Part shown: piece after piece, positions 35,365-47,832 of the stretch | Layout: each line of letters begins with the position of its first letter | How positions within the stretch are numbered: position 1 is the stretch's first letter | Assembly: GCA_000467715.1 (NCBI GenBank) | Contig: AJFK01000045.1 | Coordinates: 1 to 62,656, forward strand | DNA length: 62,656 nucleotides | From: Hysterium pulicare CBS 123377 | Lineage: Eukaryota > Ascomycota > Dothideomycetes > Hysteriales > Hysteriaceae | Direction: 5' to 3' | Made by a program: the position numbers and the translations under genes | Notes under the pieces: model-generated | Databases searched by the model: none | Told to the model about the DNA's origin: nothing | What the model saw: the letters and a program-made list of their open reading frames with translations, nothing else

Positions 35365-36706
35365 TTAGAAGTCTTCCCGCCGCTGCGAAACCCCATCCAT
35401 GATGTTCACCGAGACATCTACCGTTTTCCGGATTTCTCCCTCCTCGTTCATATCGGAGATTCCTAGAATTTTCGTTTGGCTGGAACCATCGTCGACAACA
35501 GAGGATGACGGGAAGTGGTCGGGAAGTTGCGTTGTGGTTGAGGTGTAACCTCGCGCTCGGCGCGAATTGAATGACTTCATGCCGTACGAGCCGCCAATAT
35601 TGCCGCTACTGCCACGAGTAGTATTGCTGCGCTTTGGGATCAGCGGCTTTAGCGTGGCAATAGAGGCGGCGATTATGACAAGGTAAAGCTCGATTCTCAG
35701 GAGATATTAGTATAGCTACGCAAGGTAGCCAAGGGACTGGACACTTACGTCCACCAGATGATGAGGAAAGATGTGTTGTAAGTGTAGTCGTTGTTGCTTC
35801 CAACGGATTTTAAAAGAACCGTCTTGACGATCGATCCAACCATGGCGCTCGCACGGAGTTAATTTTGGTTCCATGGGACACAGAAAGCGACTGGGCACTT
35901 ACAAGATACCAAGACCCATTAGACAGATCAAGGAGATCTTCATTGAAAGCTTCATGTTGAGATTCCAAACGATCAAAGCCGGAGATATCGCAAGAATTAG
36001 GTCCGTAACCGAGTTGAAAGCTGCAAATCAAGTTGGCTTTGATAAAATTGGAAGGCATCGCGAGCTACTGACAGCCTTGAAAAAATCCAAAATACTCCTG
36101 CACTCTCAAGTCCCAACAGGAACCTGTCAAGTCTTTATTCCAGAGCAGCTGGATCGGCTTGCACTGAACCAGAATGAAGATGAAAGTCAAGCTATTCACA
36201 ATGAATTGCGTGACCATAATTCCATAGAGAAACCAGCGTCGAGATGACTTCTTCCCTATGATATTAAACAGCAGCAGCGCAAATGAAATGCGCCCAATCG
36301 CAGGCGCCATGATAGCCGTTGGTTGTGCGAGGTAGTCCCACTTGATGGCATTCATTGCATCAAGAGGGTTGAGCGTGCGAATGTGGCGACCCAGGCCAAA
36401 GCTGATTGAGACCTGGACAAAGGCTGTATTAATGATTCCGAGGATCTATATCAACGTTGTGATCTGCTTAGCGGATCCCTCGGGCACGACCATAGAAGAC
36501 CTTACCAGTGAAAGCAACATTGTCCAGTCATCCCATCGCACTCGGCGTACGATAAATAGGCGCACGTAGAATCGCATAGCCACGATTATGATTGAGATGA
36601 CTGCCAGCGTCCATGCCAACCCCTTGAGGGCTGGCCCAACGTTTTGATCCTCGTGGTTTTCTCTTGCCAATATTCTTATAGCCGGCATCTTGAGTCGATC
36701 AAGCAA
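35365..36706 (-). CDS. rhodopsin-domain integral membrane protein within the cluster
   Basis: Five exons, 36706-36506, 36445-36073, 36020-35903, 35847-35749 and 35695-35365, give 373 residues (367 if the Met at codon 7 is used). Landmarks: WTLAVISIIIVAMRFYVR helix, VRWDDWTMLLSL, VSISFGLGRHIRTL, QPTAIMAPAIGRISFALLLF, VQCKPIQLLWNK, AISPALIVWNLNMKLSMK and IELYLVIIAASIATLKPLIP. The tail from about 270 is Ser/Thr/Arg-rich. It resembles the 18187 protein but is not a close copy. A cluster role, such as sensing, is speculative; it sits between the MFS and the methyltransferase. Confidence 0.88.
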
Positions 36707-37537
36707 ATCGGGACCTTGAGTCTGACGGTGTCGACCCTGTCTTCGACTTTTTCACGGAAGACAGAGGCCTGAGGTTGTAGGAATAAGAGCGATATAAATC
36801 AAGAACAAAAGTAGGAACAGGTGAAGGTGAAGCAAAGACAATCCACAAGTCCGTGTAATATGGCTGATAGGTATCGTGACAAAGAGTAGGCAGGCCCGCA
36901 AAAAATGCGGTCATCATTGGAGCCCGCCATAGAAGTATAAGCGTTCGTCGTTCTGGATGGTGGCTGGCCCCCACACGGTAGCGCCGATGTGAATGGCATG
37001 GATTTCGTGCCTCAGACGGGTTCAGGAACCGCGACCTTGGGTCTGCCAAGTCCGGAGTTGAAGAGAACATATTTGAAAAAGAATGGAGAGTGTCGGCAGT
37101 TTCATCGGACGCGCTATGCATCGATGAGATGGCGCGAATTTTTCAAGCTTCCTCTTTCGCATGTGTTGCAATGCTACCTTTGTACCGACTGTGTGGAAAA
37201 TCCTTCATTTTGAATTGGGAGTAAGAACCGTGCGTATATCCTGATGCATGCCCCAGCCCTTGACCTACGCTTCAGGAACACACTATATGGGAGTGCTTGG
37301 CATGGATATTGTGCAAGTACAAGGCTCCAACCGTGTGTAGGAGGTTGATCGTGGAAGGATGCGATCGGGCATTCTTCGACGAACGCCAAGGTGCTAAGGT
37401 AATTGCATAACCAGGACAGCTTACATCTCCATTCTCAAGTGCCTTCTCAATTGTCTATCTAGCAATTTGCAAATACTGCTACTGAAGCAGAGATTGATAC
37501 GACCCAAATCCAAATCAGATACGCTTCCATTTCAAAT
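36707..37537. other. divergent intergenic region
   Basis: 831 bases between the rhodopsin-domain protein and the methyltransferase. Short frames only. Nothing recognisable. Confidence 0.45.
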
Positions 37538-38964
37538 ATGTCGTCTGAAGCCGTTTCGCTCATTGACGAGCTCTCGTCCCTCTCAAAGCAACCAGACTTC
37601 GAGTCCGATGTTGCGGCGCAAGCAAAAGCGCTACATCTAAGCAAGCAGATTACTGGCAAGCTTCAGAAGCCGGAGGATGCGGCGATTGAGCTATGCTTCT
37701 ATGTACGATTGAACCGCAATACGCTTTTCATAAAACCACGACTAAGATTTTGTAACCGCAGCCAACATTCGCGCTCGCCGCTCGTATCGCCATTGACATG
37801 AAACTATTCAACTTGATAGCGGCCACTTCAAGCCCAATGTCAGCTGCTGACCTTGCGGCCGAGTCGGGCGGGGCAGATTCTCTGATAAGTGCGGCACAGT
37901 ACCTTCTCACTTATCGAGCCGGGGATGAGCAGAACTGACAATTCTCAACCGACACAGCCCGCATCTTACGACCTCTCGCAACTCTAGGCTTCGTGAACGA
38001 AGTCAGCGAAAACAGATGGACTGCGACTCCGATTACCAAAGTCATGAGCGCCCCACCTATCCAAGCCGCTCACATTCACTTGTTAGTAATTCATGTTGTC
38101 TACCTAGATTGTCTCTTCTGAAATCGATTCCTTAGCTGGGACCAGGGCAATAGAGCCATGGTCCAGATGCCCTCGTTCTTTAAGGAACGTGGCTACCGCC
38201 AGCCCGAAGACCCGATGAAGGGCGTACTGCAATACGCTTTTGGCACCGACAAGGAGGCCTTCGACTACTGGCACAATACGCCTGAGATCCTAGACAACTT
38301 CAACACATTCATGACGGGGAACCGGGGGTCGCGGCCTAGCTGGGTCGAGTGGTGGCCGGTTGAAAAGCAGCTCTTCGAAGGCGTGGAGCTAGAGGAGAAT
38401 GGGGTTTTACTAGTGGATGTGGCAGGTGGCCGTGGACACGATGTCCAGTCTTTCAAGAAAAGATTCCCGAATAAGAACGGAAAACTGGTGGTGGAAGATT
38501 TGCCGGTAGTTATTGACGATATCAACGAGTTGGATGAAGGGATTGAAAGGGTCAAGTACGACTTTTTCACACCGCAGCCCATCAAAGGTAGGCAAGGAAA
38601 GCTTCCACTCCTGAGGCTATTACGGGCTTGCTTATATCAGTTATGAACAGGCGCCCGGATTTACTTCTTCCACTTCATTATGCATGACTGGTCCGATGAT
38701 GTTTGCCTCAAAATCATAACTCAAACCACCATGGCTATGAGAAAGGGGTATTCCAAGCTCTTGCTCAACGAGTTCATTCTTCCCAACCAGGGCTGTCCGT
38801 TGTTCCCATCCGGGATGGATCTCGAGATGATGACCATGCACGCTGGACAAGAGAGGACGGAAAGTCAATGGAAGGGGTTGTTGAACAAGGCAGGCTTGAA
38901 AGTTAACAGGTTCTGGATCCCCGAGAGTGGAGGCGAAGGCATTGTGGAAACTGAGTTAATGTAG
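37538..38964 (+). CDS. SAM-dependent O-methyltransferase (fungal OMT type)
   Basis: Exons 37538-37702, 37762-37888, 37958-38081, 38136-38587 and 38651-38964 give 393 residues. An N-terminal helical dimerisation part (about 50-140, with ILRPLATLGFVNEV) precedes the SAM-binding loop VDVAGGRG at about 232-239 and VVEDLPVVI. The IYFFHFIMHDWSDD segment has the catalytic-base His at about 301, followed by LLNEFILP and the GMDLEMMTMHAGQERTESQW stretch. This is the plant COMT-like fold used for small phenolic or peptide products. In the cluster it could methylate a phenol or carboxylate after cross-linking, but its membership is inferred from position. The Tyr ending exon 1 leads into PTFALAAR, a typical splice position in this family. 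Confidence 0.92.
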
Positions 38965-41188
38965 ATAGTGACGTCAAACTCATTGTTGAGGATGGGGTGG
39001 AGAAACTTTGTTGCAAGCGGCAGATGGAGAAACCCTATTGCTATTGACCGCCGTCCCTGGGTGGATTTGAGCTAGATGTATAAAATGACGATCTAGATTC
39101 CGTCTGTGTGATCATCAGCTTCGTGAATTAGTGCCGCAGATACAAAAAGGTGATCCTATACAGGATTAAGAAAAAGGAAATGTGGGTTGGCTAGGAGACT
39201 TTTCCGTAGAGTATCAAACACGCCTAACCCATCTTCACCCTTTCCCAGTCGGGGATTAAGTCTCGAAAACATTACTAGCTGCTGGAGCCATAGTATAAAG
39301 CAAATAAGCATCCATAGCAATCCGAGTGTCTCCTTGAGCGAAAAGAGAGGTAGAGCTATCGCTAATGCTGGCATTTCCGGTAACGAGGACCGAGCCCCCA
39401 ATCTGCCTTTGCATACTTATGGCCCTAGCATATGGAGTCTGAGGAACATAAAAGACAATCGTTACGAAGGATGTTCGCCGACGTTCAGCAGCCTCGACGA
39501 ATTGACGCTCGTGGACGGCCAAGTTGGGCTCATGGCTAGGAGGACTGTAACCTAGGTAATGGCTTAGAGGCTAGGTGACACGCTCCAAGTGAGGTGCAAG
39601 TGGTTTTGACATTCCGCCTGAATACTCGAGTAAGTCTATATCTTGTCATGAAGCTATTCCAGGACATATCTCTGTGGCCTGTGGGTTGGAACCTTTGCCA
39701 AGGAGCGGAATTATTCCGTGGAGTTGCCATTCAATGCCTCGACCAGGTACTCGGTTGGTAGGTAGTAGATACGCCCATAGGTGGCTAATGATCTGCTTGT
39801 CCGTCATGGTAGGGCGGCATCGTTTGGTCGCTTTGGCAGTCTACCCGCATCCGGAGCAGGAAAATCTGCGTTTCTTACAACGTCATCGAAGAGATTGTCG
39901 ACATCTTGACCGCTGAATGGAGGGGTCTCATTCTTCCAAGTTTATTTAAGCCCGGAATTGACAATAATTTCAAAGCTCATTAGTATGGCTGTTTAGAAAT
40001 CTGCTTTATCGAAAGGTACTGGAGACGTCTTTGGGTTTTCTCTGCGGAGGACCCACGTGCTTTACGATGGATGATGAGGCTTCCGATACGCTTATTCAGA
40101 GTTTGAGCTGGGATGTTGTCGTGTACCGCAATCAGGAGACTAGCGCGATCTTCCCAATCGAAGGGTACGGATAAGTAGGCGCATTGGGAGCTTGATGGAT
40201 TCGTAGGAAAGGCGGAGCAGTTCGTCCAAGAGAGGTGATAGACGAAGTAGAATCTGCAGCGAACCGATGAATAAAGCCACTAATGGCAGCCTCGTGTGCT
40301 CGTATGGCTGGCATCGCGGAAATTGGCTGCTGAAGCCGTTCGGTTGAAGGGGTTTCGACACTCTGACCAAAGGAAGTATTATTAGGGGAACAATGACTGG
40401 ACTGACGGGCCAAAAAGAACCAAAAAAATCCAATCCGGAGAGGTGCCTTCATTAGGCGATGCTCGCAAGCGCTCGTGGTGTTGTTAGTAACTGTGCTGTG
40501 GATGGGTTGGTGAAGGGCGGCAGAGCAAGTACCGAAAGTCGTAGCCGACCTCAGACCGATGATGCCGCTCTGCTTGCGTCGAGCCTTAGTCGCGGCGGGA
40601 GTCTGTGCTGAAACGCGGACCTGGGGCGAACCTGGGGCCCCGCACATGGCAGTTGCGACGGCGACGTTGATTTGCGCGAGCCGTGGAGCACATGCCCATC
40701 GTCTCCCCGGCTCACCTTGACGGCTTGCCGTGGCGCTGGTAGCTGGATTGGATCGTCTTTGGAATAAAATGATCGCGTCTGTCTTTGTTGGTTCGGCATG
40801 CTTACCTGTACCGTCTTTCCTGTCCTGCCGGCGGTCGTTTACTAACACAGCAGGGCATCGTCTGACGTGCAGAACGAGCTCCCTAGGTACTCCAGCTTAC
40901 CTGTATTGATTTGATTACTTGCCGTTCTTTCTCATATCTCACCTCCCGAATCTGTTTGGTTCGACCGTGGACAGCCCGTCGACCATTGGACAGGCGATCT
41001 AGACACCAGTCGACCTTTGCTTCACCCCTGTCCCAGCCCACACCAGTCCGCACCAGTCCCCTGGTACCGAGGTCTTCTACGCATAAAACATCGCTGACGT
41101 CTGCTTGTTTCTTGCCTCTCTTCACCTCACCCCTTCTGCCTTGCCATCCTTCTTTCTCCGGAGGCATCCTCATTGCGTCTTGCCCGCC
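38965..41188. other. 2.2-kb stretch without a recognisable gene
   Basis: The longest frame is minus 40132-40848 (238 residues), low in hydrophobic periodicity and rich in Arg/Ala/Thr, with no motif. Other frames overlap it on the plus strand. I do not support a gene, though a small orphan cannot be excluded. Confidence 0.4.
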
Positions 41189-43142
41189 ATGGAGATGAAC
41201 TATGATGATCGCGTAAGTCTACCGCCTGCCGCGCACCACTTCCACCCTAACACCACAACAGGAGATCCGCGAGATTGAGAAGGAACTCCATACCGAGATC
41301 CTCCCTGGCACGGAGATCATGACCGACGTAGGTGCCCATCACTTCGTCAAAGGGGCAGGAAAGACTGTCCTCGTCCCCCAACCTAGCGACGATCCCCACG
41401 ACCCTCTTAACTGGTCTATGGGATGGAAAGTCGCCGCCATCACCGCTTCCACAATGGTTTCTTTCAGTCAAGGATTCGGACCTCTTGCTCTGGCCCCTAT
41501 GTTTCCGTATTATATCGAGGACTTTCACTGCACTCTCGCCCAGGCCGTACAATTTACCGGAGTTTGTATCTTGGTGCTAGGATTCAGCAATTTCATATGG
41601 TGAGATGATCCCCTTTTTCAAGCATGTCACCCGCTAACATGCCCACTATCAGGGTCCCAATCAGCACTTCATTTGGCCGCAGACCAGTCTATCTGCTTTC
41701 TACACTCATTTGCTTCGCATCTTCAATCTGGCGTGCCAAAGCTCAGACCTACGGAAGCTTCATGGGAGCATGCGTGTACGTTCGCCTTTCTCAACATATT
41801 GCCGACTTTTCGCTCGTGCTAATGGTATTGTAGCGTGAACGGCATCGGTGCAGGACCAGCAGAAACGATTCAGCCAGCTGTTATTGCCGACATCTTTTTC
41901 CTGCACAGCCGAGGCAAATGGAACACTCTCTACTGGGTTTTCTACATGGGCTCCTTGATGGTTGGCCCCATCATCTCCGGCCCAATGTCCAACCACGCGG
42001 GCTGGCGTAGTTTCTGGTGGTTCAACACCGGACTTCTCGGTCTCTGTTTCCTCATGGTCTTATTTATGTTTCCGGAAACAAGATACCACCGACTCCACCC
42101 GAGCGAGATACACCACGATTCTCCTGCTTCTTCGATTGAGAAAATGCAAAGCTCTGAGATCGAGAAAACCAATCCCAGAACCGAAGGCGGTGGCGAGATT
42201 CAGCAAGTTCCCACATCGAATTCAGCATTTCCGAATGCTGCTGCTTTGACTAAAGAGGAGACTTTGGTGAGAGATCCATATCTTGGGAAGGGCCGTCCGA
42301 GCAAGAAACAGTGGGCTTTGTTTCAATCCAATGCACACCCATTCAAGAGTATCTTCCTCGATCTGTGGATTCCCTGGAAGTTATTCGCTTTTCCCATCGT
42401 AGAGTTTGCTAGCTTCGTCGTTTCTTGGAGTTGCAGCTCGTTCTTAACTCTCAACCTCACGCAAAGTCAGAATTTTGCCGCGCCACCGTATGGTTTTAGC
42501 TCACAATCTATTGGTCTGTACACCTTCACCTAAACTATACCGTTGTGCTGACAATATTAGGCTTCATGAACTTCGCCATCCTGGTCGGCGCCATGATCGG
42601 CCTCGCAACGGCGGGTCCCCTCTCTGACTGGGTCGCCGCGCGCCTTACCAAACGAAACGGCGGCATTCGCGAGCCTGAGATGCGTCTCCCAGCCATGATC
42701 CCTTATGTCATCATAATGTACCTAGGCAACATCGTCGTGTCCGTTGGTTATCAGAAGAAGTGGCCGTGGGAAGCCATCGTCCTCATTGGATTTACATGCG
42801 CTGGCATCCAAGTTGCGGCCTTGCCTTCAATCTCCAGCACATATGCGGTGGATAGTTACAAGCCTGTTGCAGGAAGCTTGTTTGTGAGTATCACGGTCAA
42901 TAAGAACGTTTGGGGATATGGGTTTAGTAAATTTATTACGCCGTGGACTGAAAAGAATGGGTGAGTCGAACTCTTATTTTATATTACCGACCGCGGAGTG
43001 CTGACACATCCGTAGATTCATCCCTCCCATCATGACCAACGCTTCCTTAATCTTGCTGTGGTGTCTCTTCGGTATTCTTTTCTACTACAAGGGAAAGACG
43101 TTCAGGCGATGGAGCAAGAATAGCACCGTTCATTACATGTAA
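41189..43142 (+). CDS. MFS transporter with long central loop
   Basis: Exons 41189-41212, 41262-41599, 41653-41775, 41834-42513, 42561-42960 and 43016-43142 give 563 residues. The N-terminus is hydrophilic and acidic; DDPHDPLNWSMGWKV starts the first helix. FGRRPVYLLSTLICF marks the helix 2-3 loop, AGPAETIQPAVIADIFFLHSRGKWNT the fourth region, and a polar loop at about 250-320 separates the two six-helix halves. The signature WGYGFSKFITPWTEKNG comes near the last helices. This is the DHA1-like layout common among fungal facilitators. It lies 2.2 kb from the methyltransferase; whether it belongs to the cluster is open. The first exon encodes just eight residues. Confidence 0.88.
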
Positions 43143-43470
43143 GGCTGAACGCCTTGGTATTCCTATTAGCATTATATTAAATTAGCTGAGTTGAATGCTC
43201 TTAATTCCCAAAACACCTTACGCACTAAATTCTTTCGCTCGCTTTGATGTCCCTCGCTCCGCCTGCTTCAGCCTGCGTCCCCTCATCGAAGGCGATCTTC
43301 CTGAACCAACTCGCATTCCCAATTATGTTACCCTTCCGTACTCTTGGTCAGCAGCCGGGCTTCATACCCATCTTCAGAACGAACGAGGGTGCACGTGACC
43401 CATTAGATGCGACGCTTCCTGCCATTCGGAAGAAGCTTGGCTACAACGTATCAAACCCACGCTTCTTCAA

Positions 43471-45259
43471 CTAATCCTCCACGGCTCCTTCGGGGACTCT
43501 TCTGCTGCCGTCCTCGCCGTCCTCGCCATGTTTCCCAATGAGTGCACTTTCCATCTCCACATGACCAATATGCTTCCTTGGAACCCAGCACAATTGCACA
43601 ATCCCCAACACTGCGACACCAGCACAGCTGAACCACGCGGCAGCTGACCCGCCTGCACTGTAAATAATGCCAACCAAGGGCGGCGACACCGTCCTTGCAA
43701 GACAACAAGCCGACATGGCTAGTCCATTCACCTTCCCCAGCATCAATGGTGAAGGTGTTGCATCCTTGAGCAAAATCAACGCACAAGGCACGACGATGAT
43801 TCCGAAGAAGCTCTGGAGTATAAGAGAGATGTAGATTCCAGGAGATATCAGTCCCTCTGGGAGGGCAGAGAGCAATGGCATCACAACATACGAAATAGGA
43901 TATAGCAATATCATTGAAACGAAAGACTTCCAAATGCCGACTTTATCTACGTAGATTGGAAAGACGACGCCTTGAATGAAGAGGGCAATGACTCCATTTA
44001 CGGCGAGGTAGGTCCCCACATCGTGGACCGTATAGCCCAGACCACCGGTCAGGTCGAGATGTCCCTGGGAGGAGGTGGGCTTGTCGAGGAGGTGGGTAGG
44101 AAGGATGGTGACGAAGGCCATTTGGTGGTATGACACTAGAACCAATGCAATGGTGAGCATGATTATTGTGTAGTTGAACGTTCGTCCTTGGGGCCCGGCC
44201 ACTCTGTTACTGACATAGCTCTGGCTTTGTCGTGGCACTTTTATGGAATGGATCGTCCCAAACGACGTCCGCCGGAGGTCGAATCTCTGCTCAAATGGCA
44301 TAGGAAGACCTTCTTCCATGAACGAGGCCCGTTTGCGAACTTGTCGAGTACTATCAACTACTGATCTCGATCGTTGGGTAGAGATCGAGCGTTGGCGAGC
44401 AGATTCTCCTCGTCCTGGATGCCGAAGCGGCGTCCTTTCATCAGCAAAGTCATCTTCTTCGATGGCTTGGTCATGGGTAGCTCCATGGGTATTCGTTTCC
44501 TCGAGAAAAAAGATACCTTGGACGATGGCTAATACGATGGCTACAACCGCGACGAGGTTGGGCAACAGGTATGGATACCTTCCAAATAGACCATCGGCAG
44601 GGAATATAGAAGGATAGAAGCGTGCTGGCTGAGCGAGATACCCTCCCATGGCCGACCCTATAATACCGCCCAGTGTCCATACAAAAGGTTGAACGGCGTA
44701 TGCCTTCGCTATCACCCTTCACGTCAGCATCCCAAGCTTAAACCCCCAGGCCTAGTTCCACACATTTCAGAACTCACGCTCATGCTCTGGCACCTTCACC
44801 ATCTCCGCAACCATGGTCTGCATAACAGCCACATTCCCATTCAAAGCACCCCCGACAAACCTCGCCAAAAGCGCAACCCAATACTTCGTGGCCAGTCCGA
44901 AGAGCAAACTTGATAGTGCTACTCCTCCGAGCCCAATCAAGACTACGGGTTTCCGCCCGTACCGGTCCGAGAGCGCGCCCCAGAACATGGCCGTCATTGC
45001 CTCGGCGACAGCGTACGCCGAAACGAGTAGGCCGGCGTAAAACGATGCATCCGTGTCGTCGCCATTGTGAAGGTCTTGAACCATTACATAGGTGTAGGCG
45101 AGGATGGAATTGAAAGCGATTGGTTCGGAGAATCGACATATTGCTGTGATTGGGCGTTAGTGGGGGTATGAAAGTGCGCAGAATTGGGAAAGTATAACCG
45201 AGGATTGTGAGTTGTCGAGTGGGAAAGGCGTGAGGGTTTTGCACTCTATTTGGAGGCAT
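43471..45259 (-). CDS. MFS transporter of the yeast YCR023C / ZIF-like group
   Basis: Exons 45259-45199, 45143-44778 and 44708-43471 give 554 residues. It starts MPPNRVQNPHAFPTRQLTIL and continues into ICRFSEPIAFNSILAYTYVM. SDRYGRKPVVLIGLGG is the MFS helix 2-3 motif. GGALNGNVAVMQTMVAE and KAYAVQPFVWTLGGIIGSAMGG are typical of this group, which usually has a long charged loop (here about 230-310, with many Arg and Ser). A later LLKDATPSPLMLGKVNGLAMSA and CLARTVSPPLVGIIYS are further landmarks. It converges with the preceding MFS gene. This subfamily is widespread and conserved, so it is probably not specific to the peptide cluster. Confidence 0.9.
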
Positions 45260-46563
45260 GACAGTGAAGGGGCGAGCAAGGCTGATTGTACGAAGGGCTT
45301 CAATGCAAATCGGCTTTGTGGAGTTTGACGTTGGCTTACCACCTTATAGTTGTGCGGGGTTTGCATATCTAGTGCGGCGGCAGGGGCGGTTGGAGGTCGT
45401 TGAGGATTCTCACTCAACGCATATTTATGTACTTACAACTACCACTCAGAAAGCATTCAGACCTGTCGTGGTACAGTTCGGAAGACGCTCGTACACCGCC
45501 ACGCAAAGACTTAGATGAAGTTGCGGCAACCAGCTTCGTGAACTCACGTGACACATTGAAAACGGCGAAAGGTCATGTATCATCCTTCATCTTATGTGTG
45601 CCATTCTCACCAAAACGGCTTCTTTGCAATCCTTACTCGGACTGGCACTTCAGATGCGGGCTGATTACTTGATAGGGACCCGCGATACTTGATTGGACTC
45701 CGGTTCTTTATTATTCCGATCTCCGCTTTGAGTGGTTGACGCTTCACCATGCACCATCATCCACCTGTTGCTGGTTTTTCTTTCATCTCTTCGACGTCAG
45801 GTCTTTCACGTTACTGTGATATGCGTCGGAAGTAGGATTCATTTCTTCAGTTTCCTGAACGTGAAGGACCGCACTCTTCTCCGATTGCTCTCTGCTTTTT
45901 CAGCCCCTAGCTTCTGCACGCATGTTCATATATCTTCCTCTGATTGACTCATTGAACAGTTCGTGGCACTCTATCTGGTAGGCATTTGTTCATTTGTACC
46001 ACCAAAGTGTATGCAAAAAACTAAGGACCCTGTACTCGAGTCCGTACCGGCGATGCGCCGAACTCAGCCTTACACGAATTTCCATTATGTAGTTATGACT
46101 CTCATCCTGCTCTGGGATCGAAGCAAGCGGAGACAGGATGCTGAGTGGGCTGTAAATCATTGAAGGATTCTGCGCTGTACCGCAATAGGCAACACCCTGA
46201 CTTCTCCGTCTCACCTCCGCAGTCGCAACTCCCATCAACTCTTTGTGTTTCAGAGCCTTCTGGATAATAATTGACCTGCACACCATCATTCGCAAGTTTT
46301 CCGGTCTGAACGGACGCTTTAATCGGTCGCATTACCCTGACAGGTTCCACAGTCCATGCGTGATCAATCTGCTCCTTGATCGAATCAGAGACCTCATGTG
46401 GGAAGGCATATCCTCGCGAGTTCTTATTATTACCATTCAACCAATTCTCCATTTTGCTATAGGGGGTACATTGGCTTCACGAGCCTCGATGGCACCAGGA
46501 CAGATTCACTGCGAATACAATCACTTCACCCTCAAACACCACACCATCTATAAGATTTTGAAA
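45260..46563. other. upstream region of MFS and DUF7730 relic
   Basis: About 1.3 kb with short overlapping frames on both strands. Nothing recognisable. The open frame running from 46243 into the DUF7730 relic probably includes non-coding codons before the Met at about 46564. Confidence 0.4.
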
Positions 46564-47560
46564 ATGGCCGGTTTGATACTGTTATGTCCACTAGGTCCCA
46601 TCTTATGTTCGCTCTGCTGCCGCTTGTTTTGCACGACTTCCCTGTGCGGTGACATGACTTCCACGGACAAGGAGCAGAAACGGCTTGGAGCAGTAACGGC
46701 TGAATACAACCATCGGGCGCGAATGAATCGTAATCGCAAGCGAAGATTGAGCCTCGACTCTTGCGAACTCTCTATAGCTAGAACATGGTTCACCACGCGA
46801 AGAATTTGCGAACAGTCCCTATCACCGTTCTTCACTAAGCTACCACTGGAATTGCGCCTCATAATGTACGAATGAGTACTTTTCTCTCGTAGGCCACTTT
46901 ATATCCAGCTGACCATAAGCGGTTATCGCCTTGGCTACGATCTCTGCTAGCGGGTCTCTCCGGCCAATCCCCTTGCCCACCTCGAGTCTTTCCATACGGA
47001 TGACGGCCTGTTTCGCATTTCGCTCTCTCTTCTGAGGACATGTCGCGCTATTGAGTCAGAAACGAGGCAGCTAGATGAACATCGTGCTGACGAAATGTGC
47101 AGCTATACCGAAGCCATTGACATACTCTATTCAGGTAATACTTTTTGAAGTTTCGGAAGCCGAAGATCTATAGTTCTTTTCCAAAGCAATACTCCCGCAT
47201 CGCCTCAACTCCATGCGTTCAATAACGTATCGCTTGTCATGGACAGCTTTCAACCTCAGGTGCTCCTCTCCTATGAAGGAATGGGAGGAAATATATGGCA
47301 TTATGGCAAGACCTTCAAACTTGAGGGAGTTACGTTTTATCAATGAACTATACTTACATGGTCACACTCCAGAGCAGGCGCTCCGACTAGGCAATTCGTA
47401 TGTTGAATCGCTGAGGAAGGTTGAAAGCAATGGGTCTCTCGCCATAGATTTACACTTGATACACAAAGCCGACGAGGATGGTAACGAGGACGTGATCAGG
47501 AAGTGGACCCTGTATGAGTCGTCGAGCATTGCTATAACTACCTTTGAAGGGAAGCAATGA
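46564..47560 (+). pseudogene. decayed DUF7730-like gene
   Basis: The segment SPFFTKLPLELRLIMYE at about 46830-46872 is the start of a DUF7730-type domain, after a basic low-complexity N-terminus. The frame then stops at TGA 46873-46875 and again at a TAG near 46950, and continues as the conserved LFRISLSLLRTCRAI and YTEAIDILYSGNTF segments. A one-base shift at the T-run near 47145 and an in-frame TAG near 47170 precede FFSKAILPHRLNSMRSITYRL and the C-terminal part, ending at 47560. A 48-nt intron before YTEAI is plausible; introns cannot explain all the stops. It is a relic of a gene whose intact relative is at 49353. Confidence 0.6.
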
Positions 47561-47832
47561 GCCCTCGAAAAACATCGCCCGAAGCTAGAGGTTCCTTTTC
47601 TTGTGCGTATTGTAGCCTGCAGTTTACCCCACACACTTGTATGTGGGGCTCGGTTAATAAATAGAGACGAACCCAAAAGGAAATGCATGAACACATCCAC
47701 GCAGCCCTACCTACCAATTGCTCATAGAGCCTCAATATTATAAATCAAACACCAGTGCGGCTAGAAAGCTTTGTAGCTAATATATCTTTGCCTACTTACT
47801 CCATTTTCTCTCGATACGAAAGTGTAGACTCG

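Noticed and set aside
40132-40848. Minus frame of 238 residues
   Set aside because: Arg/Thr/Ala-rich with no domain or intron pattern; not supportable as a gene.
41189-45259. The two other MFS genes as certain cluster members
   Set aside because: The first is 2.2 kb beyond the methyltransferase and the second belongs to a widely conserved subfamily; membership is unproven.
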